Source: Bacteroidota bacterium (lineage in GTDB: Bacteria > Bacteroidota > Bacteroidia > UKL13-3). Taken from it: 11,729 bases of DNA. Where the stretch lies: NCBI GenBank assembly GCA_010027395.1, contig RGVD01000064.1, positions 1 through 11,729 on the forward strand, written 5' to 3'. The notes under the pieces were generated by a model. That model was not told where the DNA came from. It did no database searches and worked only from the letters and a program-made list of their open reading frames with translations. The position numbers and the translations under genes are program-made. Positions within the stretch are counted from its first letter, which is position 1. Each line of letters opens with the position of its first letter. This document shows, in pieces, positions 1 through 5,562 of this stretch.

Positions 1-216
1 AATCCATTGACACTTTGGACAGATAAATTCCTTTTCCCTCCTCACGATTTTAAAATTGCCAATTGCTTAATCACCAATTTCCATCCACCTGAATCTACCT
101 TGCTTATGGCTACTGCGGGTTTTGCGGGTTATGATTTATTGATGCAAGCTTATGACGAAGCCATTAAAAAGAAATATAAATTCTTGGCTTATGGCGATGC
201 CATGCTAATTATCTAA
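1..216 (+). CDS. queA: QueA, S-adenosylmethionine:tRNA ribosyltransferase-isomerase (C-terminal end only)
   Basis: Only the last 71 residues are in the window; the reading frame is open from base 1, so the gene starts to the left. QueA moves the ribosyl part of S-adenosylmethionine onto preQ1 already placed in the anticodon loop of tRNA, giving epoxyqueuosine, the next-to-last step of queuosine synthesis in the cytoplasm. The end of the protein carries the family's conserved tail: the TNFHPPESTLLM segment, a FAGYDLLMQAY stretch, and the closing YGDAMLI motif, which is where QueA proteins normally end. The TTG at base 7 is not the start, because conserved sequence must lie upstream. ispD follows on the same strand after 49 bases, so the two could be co-transcribed, but nothing in the sequence proves it. 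Confidence 0.93.
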   Translation, partial: NPLTLWTDKFLFPPHDFKIANCLITNFHPPESTLLMATAGFAGYDLLMQAYDEAIKKKYKFLAYGDAMLII

Positions 217-265
217 TTTGTAACTTCTGAGATTTGATGATTTACAATAATCAACAAATGCTAAA

Positions 266-922
266 ATGAAGAAGTATGCCTTAATTGTTGCTGGTGGCAA
301 AGGTTTGCGCATGGGTGCTGAAATCCCCAAGCAATTTCTGTTATTGCAAGGTAAACCCGTTTTAATGCATACCATTGAGGCTTTTGCTAATATTTCTGAC
401 ATCCATATAGTATTGGTTCTTCCCCAATCTCAAATGAGTTATTGGCAAGAACTAATTACAAAATATACATTTACTATTCCACATACTTTAGTTTCTGGAG
501 GTGACACTCGCTTTCAGTCAGTAAAAAATGGCTTATCAACTGTTTCAGAAGGTATGGTTGCCATACATGATGGGGTTAGACCCATTGTAAGTCAAGAATT
601 ATTAAATAATGCATACGATACTTGCCATCAAAAAGGCAATGCAGTGCTTGCTGTAAGGTTAAAAGACTCAATTAGAGAGATTGATTTGCTTGGAAACAAA
701 AACGTAAACAGGAATAATTACTACTTAATTCAAACCCCACAGGTATTTCATAGTTCAGAAATTAAGGCTGCTTATGATGTTGCAGAGCATGATAATTTTA
801 CAGATGATGCCAGTGTTTTAGAAAGTGCTGGAGCTAAGATTCACTTAGTGGAAGGTGCTTATAGTAATATTAAAATAACTACCCCTGAAGACCTTGCTAT
901 GGCTGAGGTTTTGATGAAATAG
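266..922 (+). CDS. ispD: IspD, 2-C-methyl-D-erythritol 4-phosphate cytidylyltransferase
   Basis: This enzyme joins CTP and methylerythritol 4-phosphate to make CDP-methylerythritol, the third step of the non-mevalonate route to isoprenoids. At 218 residues it is the usual size for a stand-alone IspD. The nucleotide-binding loop is at residues 8-24 (VAGGKGLRMG, then PKQF, with Arg15 and Lys22). A GGDTRFQSV segment lies at 78-86 and HDGVRP at 101-106, where Asp102 is the expected metal or CTP ligand. QTPQVF is at 156-161, FTDDAS at 178-183, and the late Lys203 sits in the SNIKITTPEDLA segment. All expected active-site segments are present in order. The start is the ATG directly before the nucleotide-binding strand; there is no Shine-Dalgarno sequence, as is normal in Bacteroidota. 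It ends 20 bases from the tail of the helicase on the other strand. It uses CTP, which pyrG in this window makes, but that is probably coincidence of position. Confidence 0.96.
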   Translation: MKKYALIVAGGKGLRMGAEIPKQFLLLQGKPVLMHTIEAFANISDIHIVLVLPQSQMSYWQELITKYTFTIPHTLVSGGDTRFQSVKNGLSTVSEGMVAIHDGVRPIVSQELLNNAYDTCHQKGNAVLAVRLKDSIREIDLLGNKNVNRNNYYLIQTPQVFHSSEIKAAYDVAEHDNFTDDASVLESAGAKIHLVEGAYSNIKITTPEDLAMAEVLMK

Positions 923-942
923 AAATCTACTAAGTGTAATGT

Positions 943-2172
943 TTATTTAGCCTTCGGCTTAAAATTGGGTTTTCTTTTAAATGGTTTTTTGCCCGAAAAT
1001 TTAGGTTTATCCATTTTTTTCTCAGGCTCATACAAAGGTGCTTCTCCTAATGACTCTGGTAAATTCAACTTTGGAATGTCTTTTCCAATCAAGTTCTCGA
1101 TATCATAGAATTTTCTTTGATCTTTTTGATTGATAAAAGTAATGGCTGTTCCGGTGCTTTCCGCTCTGGCCGTTCTGCCTATTCTATGGATATAATCTTC
1201 AGGGTCTGGTGGCACATCAAAGTTAACTACTAGGCTGATTCCATCCACATCAATACCACGAGAAAGAATATCGGTGCCAATCAAAATTTGCACGTTTTTG
1301 TTTCTGAACTCACGCATGATGTCTTCACGTTCTACTTGTTCTAAGTCGCTGTGAAAGGCCTTAATAGACAAACCTGAGCGATATAATTCTTTGTTTAGTT
1401 CCTTTACTTTTTCTTTGGTAGATGCAAAAATGATAACACTATTGTGTTCTTTTTCGTTAAGTATATGTTTTAATAAAGCCACTTTCTGCGCATCAAAAGC
1501 CATGTATGCTTCTTGAAGAATGCCTTCAGCGGGCTTACTTATGGCAATATTGATTTGCTCAGGGTGTTGCAAAATCTTTTGTGCCATGGTCCTAATTTTA
1601 GGGGGCATGGTGGCAGAGAATAAAAGCGTTTGTCTATTTGTTGGCAAATAGCTTACAATGCGCATGATATCATCATAAAAGCCCATATCCAACATGCGGT
1701 CGGCTTCATCCAATATCAGATGTTGCAATGAACTCATATTGACTGAACCTGCCGAAGTGAGCATGGCAATCAAGCGACCTGGAGTGGCCACAATGATATC
1801 GGCACCTTCGCGCATGGCTTTTTGTTGTTGGGCAAATGCAGCACCATCACCACCGCCAAAAACACAAATAGAACTCACACCCACAAAATAGCCAAAACCC
1901 TCAATTTGTTGGTCGATTTGTTGCGCTAATTCGCGTGTAGGGGCAATAATCAATGTGTTTAGGTTCTGACTACCACTTTTCACAATTTTGTTAAGGATGG
2001 GCAATACATAAGCAGCCGTTTTACCTGTGCCTGTTTGGGCACAAGCAATTAAATCTTTATTATCAAGTATGATGGGAATGGCTTGTTCTTGTATAGGTGT
2101 TGGCTTGTCGAAGCCCATGGAATCTAATCCATCTAAAAGCTTTTGGTCGAAATTAAAATCAGTAAATGTCAA
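943..2172 (-). CDS. RhlE-type DEAD-box ATP-dependent RNA helicase
   Basis: This is a cytoplasmic RNA-unwinding ATPase of 409 residues. DEAD-box proteins of this group remodel RNA in ribosome assembly and RNA decay, often in the cold. The two RecA-like domains are complete: a Q motif around residues 21-28 (FDKPTPIQ), motif I AQTGTGKT at 45-52, PTRELA at 78-83, TPGR at 130-133, DEAD at 155-158, SAT at 186-188, a GTDILSRGIDV segment at 299-309 and HRIGRTAR at 329-336. After about residue 385 comes a short Lys-rich tail, a common RNA-binding add-on. The start appears to be TTG at 2172. There is no in-frame ATG before Met19, and starting there would remove residues ahead of the Q motif that the family keeps. 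It is divergent from the small lipoprotein gene, across a region with an 11-base direct repeat. The exact cellular role within the RhlE group is inferred. Confidence 0.95.
   Translation of the reverse strand: MTFTDFNFDQKLLDGLDSMGFDKPTPIQEQAIPIILDNKDLIACAQTGTGKTAAYVLPILNKIVKSGSQNLNTLIIAPTRELAQQIDQQIEGFGYFVGVSSICVFGGGDGAAFAQQQKAMREGADIIVATPGRLIAMLTSAGSVNMSSLQHLILDEADRMLDMGFYDDIMRIVSYLPTNRQTLLFSATMPPKIRTMAQKILQHPEQINIAISKPAEGILQEAYMAFDAQKVALLKHILNEKEHNSVIIFASTKEKVKELNKELYRSGLSIKAFHSDLEQVEREDIMREFRNKNVQILIGTDILSRGIDVDGISLVVNFDVPPDPEDYIHRIGRTARAESTGTAITFINQKDQRKFYDIENLIGKDIPKLNLPESLGEAPLYEPEKKMDKPKFSGKKPFKRKPNFKPKAK
946..963. terminator. Weak hairpin at the ispD/helicase tail-to-tail junction
   Basis: AGCC at 949-952 pairs with GGCT at 956-959 around a 3-base loop. 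The stem extends as TTT/AAA (946-948 with 961-963) if the T at 960 is bulged out. It covers the last codons of the helicase gene and lies just past the ispD stop, so it could serve transcripts from either side. The stem is short and no clean run of T follows it on either strand. It is therefore only a candidate, supported mainly by position. Confidence 0.25.
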
Positions 2173-2206
2173 ATTTGTTGTAATATTTATTTGGCAATAT
2201 AGTACA

Positions 2207-2246
2207 AAATACCTCCTAATTTATTTAGCCTTATTAAATACCTCCT
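2207..2246. repeat. Perfect 11-base direct repeat (AAATACCTCCT) in the divergent intergenic region
   Basis: AAATACCTCCT occurs at 2207-2217 and again at 2236-2246, 29 bases apart start to start. Both copies lie between the start of the helicase gene and the start of the lipoprotein gene. Two exact copies this close are unlikely by chance and could be paired protein-binding sites. Read on the minus strand each copy is AGGAGGTATTT, which looks like a Shine-Dalgarno sequence. The nearer copy is 35 bases from the helicase TTG start, too far to serve it, and Bacteroidota rarely use such sites. Confidence 0.5.
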
Positions 2247-2326
2247 CAGTCCACTACTTGTTCGTGCTTATTATTAAAAATTGTATTTATGCTTTGAAAA
2301 CAATATTATTGGATACGAATAAATTT

Positions 2327-2902
2327 ATGGCTAGTAAAAGGGTATTAGTAGTTTTAGTTTCCATGGCATTTATGCTTTTTATAAACATGAATTGTAATAA
2401 AGGCATACAGCCACCGCAAACACAACCTGATGGATTACCGCTTGAAACCCAAGAAGGCATAAACACCTTTGGTTGCTTTTGGAATGATACGCTTTGGATT
2501 GCAGTTGCTGGTATTATACCTGCAATTAACTGTACTTATAATCCAGATTCAAATTGGACGAATATTGTATTTAGAAATGAGAATAGAAAAGAAACCATTA
2601 CTATGAATTTGCTCTTATTTGATAGCAGAATGCAAGAATTTGATGATAAATATCCTAATAGTGTTGAAATAGATAAATCATTATATAATTACGAATCTTA
2701 TAAATGTGCTGAACCTAAAGGATTAAAAATGATAATTACAAAATTTATTAAGCCAGATAGAAGCAAAGTTCCTTATGTAAAAGGTATCTTAAGCGGGACC
2801 TTTACAGCAAAATTTTATAAAATCAAGCAAGGCGGAAAAGATATTGACACCACTGATAGCATAGTAATAAGAAAGGCAGTATTTGATTTGGAAGTAAATT
2901 AA
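2327..2902 (+). CDS. Small secreted protein, putative lipoprotein of unknown function
   Basis: The product has 191 residues and no function I can name. It opens with a short basic stretch (MASKR) and a hydrophobic run at 6-21, followed by Cys23, so export is likely. The bases for lipidation are weaker: the residues before the cysteine are NMN, a poor lipobox, although Bacteroidota tolerate loose ones. Residues 41-57 (TQEGINTFGCFWNDTLW) resemble the opening of a family of small Bacteroidota lipoproteins in which a TxxGxNTFGCxxNGxxW-type segment follows a proline-rich linker; I recall this pattern but cannot search for it. The end, with GTFTAKFYKI and AVFDLEV, looks like closing beta strands. 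The frame stays open leftward to 2027, but that part overlaps the helicase gene on the other strand and has no signal peptide. The ATG at 2327, right before the signal peptide, is the sensible start. Confidence 0.75.
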   Translation: MASKRVLVVLVSMAFMLFINMNCNKGIQPPQTQPDGLPLETQEGINTFGCFWNDTLWIAVAGIIPAINCTYNPDSNWTNIVFRNENRKETITMNLLLFDSRMQEFDDKYPNSVEIDKSLYNYESYKCAEPKGLKMIITKFIKPDRSKVPYVKGILSGTFTAKFYKIKQGGKDIDTTDSIVIRKAVFDLEVN

Positions 2903-2922
2903 TAGATGATTTTTAAAATTAA

Positions 2923-2950
2923 TTGTCAATCATTTTTGTCAATAAATGAT
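2923..2950. repeat. 8-base direct repeat (TTGTCAAT) merged with a small AT-rich hairpin
   Basis: TTGTCAAT is present at 2923-2930 and 2936-2943, 13 bases apart. ATCATTT (2929-2935) and AAATGAT (2944-2950) form a 7-base-pair stem whose 8-base loop is exactly the second direct repeat. The site begins 20 bases after the lipoprotein stop codon. It could act as a weak terminator or mRNA end for that gene, or as a binding site in the pyrG upstream region. No T-run follows the stem, so a classic intrinsic terminator is not supported. Confidence 0.35.
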
Positions 2951-3036
2951 AGAAACCTAATGTAGTTATAATTCGATGTTCACAAATTCTTGAAAACCTT
3001 TCTGAGAATGTATTCGTGAGCCTAAATAAAATAACG

Positions 3037-3044
3037 TACTTTTG
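3037..3044 (+). promoter_or_regulatory. Putative Bacteroidota -7 promoter element of pyrG
   Basis: TACTTTTG fits the Bacteroidota -7 consensus TAnnTTTG at every fixed position and lies 85 bases upstream of the pyrG start. The -33 region is poor: the best candidate is TTC at 3013-3015, 21 bases away, in place of TTG. If it is used, transcription would begin in the early 3050s and give a leader of roughly 75 bases that contains the hairpin at 3080-3100. Confidence 0.5.
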
Positions 3045-3079
3045 TATCCCATAAACAGATATTTAGTTTATGGTTGAAG

Positions 3080-3100
3080 GGTTTAAAACCTCGTTAAACC
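3080..3100 (+). promoter_or_regulatory. Hairpin in the predicted pyrG leader
   Basis: GGTTTAA (3080-3086) and TTAAACC (3094-3100) form a perfect 7-base-pair stem with a 7-base loop, 29 bases before the pyrG start. In Gram-positive bacteria pyrG leaders sense CTP by a different mechanism, with a terminator hairpin and repeated G addition at the transcript start. Neither is evident here, so a regulatory role is only suggested by position. Confidence 0.3.
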
Positions 3101-3129
3101 TAGGCTACGTTCCAAATCTATAAAGCATT

Positions 3130-4737
3130 ATGACATCAAAGTACATCTTCGTTACAGGCGGAGTAGCATCATCATTGGGAAAAGGTATTATCGCAGCTTC
3201 ATTGGCTAAATTGCTACAAGCCAGAGGTTATACGGTTACTATTCAAAAATTAGATCCCTACATCAATGTTGACCCAGGCACCTTAAACCCATACGAACAT
3301 GGTGAGTGTTATGTAACTGAAGATGGTGCTGAAACGGATTTGGATTTAGGCCATTATGAAAGATTTTTGAATACCCCAACCTCTCAATCTAATAATGTTA
3401 CCACAGGTCGTATTTACCAACATGTAATTGAAAAAGAACGCAAAGGTGATTTTTTAGGTAAGACTGTGCAGGTAGTACCCCATATTACAGATGAGATAAA
3501 ACGCAGAATAAAATTATTGGGAGAAACTGGTCAGTATGAAATTATCATTACTGAAATCGGTGGAACCGTTGGTGATATTGAGTCTTTGCCATATATAGAA
3601 GCGGTTCGTCAATTGAATTGGGAAATGAAAGAAGAGGATTGTGTGTTTATTCACTTAACCTTATTGCCTTTCTTAAATTCGACCAAAGAATTAAAAACCA
3701 AGCCAACCCAACACAGTGTTAAAATGCTTTTGGAGAGTGGGGTTCAGGCGGATATATTGGTATGTCGCTCAGAACATGCCATCAGCAAAGAACAAAAACG
3801 TAAGATAGCCTTGTTCTGCAATGTTCAGCAAGATGCAGTGATTGAGGCTTTAGATGTGCCAACTATTTATGATGTGCCTATGATGATGTTGAAAGAGAAG
3901 TTGGATAAAATTGTTTTAAAGAAATTAAAACTATCAAGTAAAAATGAGCCAGAATTAGAAAATTGGAAAAGTTTTTTAACAAAATATAAGAATCCGAAAA
4001 ATGAAGTAAGAATTGGATTGGTTGGGAAGTATGTGGAGTTGCCAGATGCATATAAATCTATCATGGAAGCATTCATTCACGCGGGAGCTAAAAATGAATG
4101 TAAGGTCGATTTGAAATTAATACATTCAGAACTAATAACCGATGAGAATGTTGAGCAAAAGTTGGGTGATATGGATGGTATCCTGGTTGCTCCAGGCTTT
4201 GGCGATAGAGGTATTGAAGGTAAGATAACAGCCATAAAATATGCCCGCGAAAACAATGTGCCTTTCTTTGGTATTTGTTTAGGGATGCAAATGGCAGTAA
4301 TCGAATTTGCCCGCAATGTAATTGGTTGGAAAGATGCGCATAGCAGCGAAATGGATCCTAAATCTAAACATGCTGTAATCGATATGATGGCAGACCAAAA
4401 GGATATTACCATGAAAGGTGGCACCATGCGCTTGGGTTCATACACTTGCGAAGTTAAAAAAGACAGCAAAGCATATAAGGCATACGAAAAGACTAAGATT
4501 AACGAGCGTCACAGGCATCGTTATGAGTTTAATAGCAAGTACCAAGCAGATTTTGAGAAAAATGGCTTAGTTATAACGGGTATTAACCCTGAAACCAAAT
4601 TGGCTGAAATAATTGAAATAAAATCACATCCATATTTTGTTGGTGTGCAATTTCATCCAGAGTATAAAAGTACAGTATTGAACCCGCATCCTTTGTTTGT
4701 TAAGTTTATCAAAGCCACGATGGAAAAGAAGAAATAG
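3130..4737 (+). CDS. pyrG: PyrG, CTP synthase
   Basis: CTP synthase turns UTP into CTP using ATP and ammonia taken from glutamine, the last step of pyrimidine nucleotide synthesis. At 535 residues it has the normal full length. The N-terminal synthase domain holds the P-loop GGVASSLGKG at 10-19 (Lys18), a DPYINVDPGT segment near 42-51, and EIGGTVGDIES at 142-152 with the metal-site acidic residues. The C-terminal class I glutaminase domain begins near residue 290. Its catalytic triad is complete: Cys383 in GICLGMQ, and His509 and Glu511 in QFHPEY. The ATG at 3130 places the P-loop strand at the very N-terminus, as in other family members. The gene has its own likely promoter and stands alone, with the convergent methyltransferase gene 74 bases beyond its stop. 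Confidence 0.98.
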   Translation: MTSKYIFVTGGVASSLGKGIIAASLAKLLQARGYTVTIQKLDPYINVDPGTLNPYEHGECYVTEDGAETDLDLGHYERFLNTPTSQSNNVTTGRIYQHVIEKERKGDFLGKTVQVVPHITDEIKRRIKLLGETGQYEIIITEIGGTVGDIESLPYIEAVRQLNWEMKEEDCVFIHLTLLPFLNSTKELKTKPTQHSVKMLLESGVQADILVCRSEHAISKEQKRKIALFCNVQQDAVIEALDVPTIYDVPMMMLKEKLDKIVLKKLKLSSKNEPELENWKSFLTKYKNPKNEVRIGLVGKYVELPDAYKSIMEAFIHAGAKNECKVDLKLIHSELITDENVEQKLGDMDGILVAPGFGDRGIEGKITAIKYARENNVPFFGICLGMQMAVIEFARNVIGWKDAHSSEMDPKSKHAVIDMMADQKDITMKGGTMRLGSYTCEVKKDSKAYKAYEKTKINERHRHRYEFNSKYQADFEKNGLVITGINPETKLAEIIEIKSHPYFVGVQFHPEYKSTVLNPHPLFVKFIKATMEKKK

Positions 4738-4753
4738 TTGATTGTTGAGGGTT

Positions 4754-4832
4754 GATAGAATGATAATGAATTCGATTTTATTTCAACTATTAAGGTATAC
4801 TCTCACATATATTAATTGAATGTCATTCTATC
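4754..4832. repeat. 10-base inverted repeat between the convergent pyrG and methyltransferase genes
   Basis: GATAGAATGA at 4754-4763 is the exact reverse complement of TCATTCTATC at 4823-4832, with one possible G-T pair beyond each end. The arms are 59 bases apart. The left arm is 17 bases past the pyrG stop and the right arm lies in the last codons of the methyltransferase gene. It could fold in read-through RNA from either gene, but the long loop and lack of a T-run argue against a standard terminator. Confidence 0.35.
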
Positions 4833-5555
4833 GCAAATAATAGCTGTGGCTATGGCTGCATTTAGGCTTTCTGCTTCACCTACTTTGGCAATGGTTATGG
4901 CATGCGTAATGTATTTTTTTAGTTCAGTGCTAATTCCTTTTCCTTCGTTTCCAATCAATAAAAAGGCAGGTATTTGTAATTTGATGTTCTTCAAATTTTC
5001 ACCATCCATAACGGCACCATAAACTGGCAGTTTATGTTTGGATAAGAAATCATTTAAGTCTGTATATAAAACATTCACTCTTGCGATAGACGCCATACTA
5101 GCTTGAATTGTTTTGCTGTTATAAGCATCTGCGCATGCCAATGAGCAAACGACATTTTTAATTCCGTACCAATCAGCAATACGAATAATAGTTCCTAAAT
5201 TACCTGGATCTTGCACTGTGTCTATTATTAAGTTCAATCCATCATCAAAGGCGATTTTATCTATGTTTGAATCAGGTATTTTAGCCACCATCAATACATT
5301 TTGATGAGTTTTTAAAGAACTTATTTGTTCCAACTCTTTATTAGATGCATCATTCAATTCGATGTTTTTTGGAATTTCAGATGCATATTCCTCTAACCAA
5401 TCTTTTGTTGCAAAAACGCCCTTTACGCTTATTTTTGAAGCATGGCACAATTCAATTACAGATTTTGTACCTTCGGCAGTAAAAAGCATTTCTTGCTGAC
5501 GTGTTTTTTTATCTTTTAGTGAACGAATAAAATTGATAGTATTTTTAGATAACAT
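4812..5555 (-). CDS. TrmH/SpoU-family RNA 2'-O-methyltransferase
   Basis: This 247-residue enzyme is predicted to methylate a ribose 2'-hydroxyl in rRNA or tRNA using S-adenosylmethionine; the exact target cannot be told. Residues 1-95 form the substrate-binding part typical of the RlmB/TsnR-like branch (the KDKKTRQQEMLFTAEG segment, then an E-rich linker and a QNVLMVAKI strand). The SPOUT catalytic domain follows with three motifs. Motif 1 is QDPGNLGTIIRIADWYG at 115-131, where Asn119 and Arg125 are the expected key residues. Motif 2 is LIGNEGKGIS at 200-209. Motif 3 is VGEAESLNAA at 225-234. Just before motif 3 the usual Ile-Pro is Ile-Ala, a mild change. The frame could extend to 5624, but that would enter the oppositely oriented tamL gene. 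The ATG at 5555 matches where family members begin and leaves 7 bases between the two start codons. Confidence 0.92.
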   Translation of the reverse strand: MLSKNTINFIRSLKDKKTRQQEMLFTAEGTKSVIELCHASKISVKGVFATKDWLEEYASEIPKNIELNDASNKELEQISSLKTHQNVLMVAKIPDSNIDKIAFDDGLNLIIDTVQDPGNLGTIIRIADWYGIKNVVCSLACADAYNSKTIQASMASIARVNVLYTDLNDFLSKHKLPVYGAVMDGENLKNIKLQIPAFLLIGNEGKGISTELKKYITHAITIAKVGEAESLNAAIATAIICDRMTFN

Positions 5556-5562
5556 AATTAAA

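Noticed and set aside
942..2232. 13-base direct repeat TTTATTTAGCCTT at 942-954 and 2220-2232, flanking the helicase gene like a target-site duplication or recombination pair
   Set aside because: In an AT-rich window of this size one such repeat is expected by chance. There is no transposase and no inverted ends, and the left copy is part of the helicase coding end.
2284..2296. Promoter for the lipoprotein gene (TATTTATG or TATGCTTTG)
   Set aside because: Each candidate misses the consensus or its spacing: one has an extra base inside the -7 element, the other has two mismatches and a 23-base gap to TTG.
2027..2326. Longer N-terminus for the small lipoprotein gene (open frame back to 2027)
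   Set aside because: It overlaps the start of the helicase on the other strand and would bury the signal peptide inside the protein.
4077..4469. 130-codon minus-strand open frame inside pyrG
   Set aside because: It is fully antisense to the conserved glutaminase domain of pyrG and its translation has no recognisable features.
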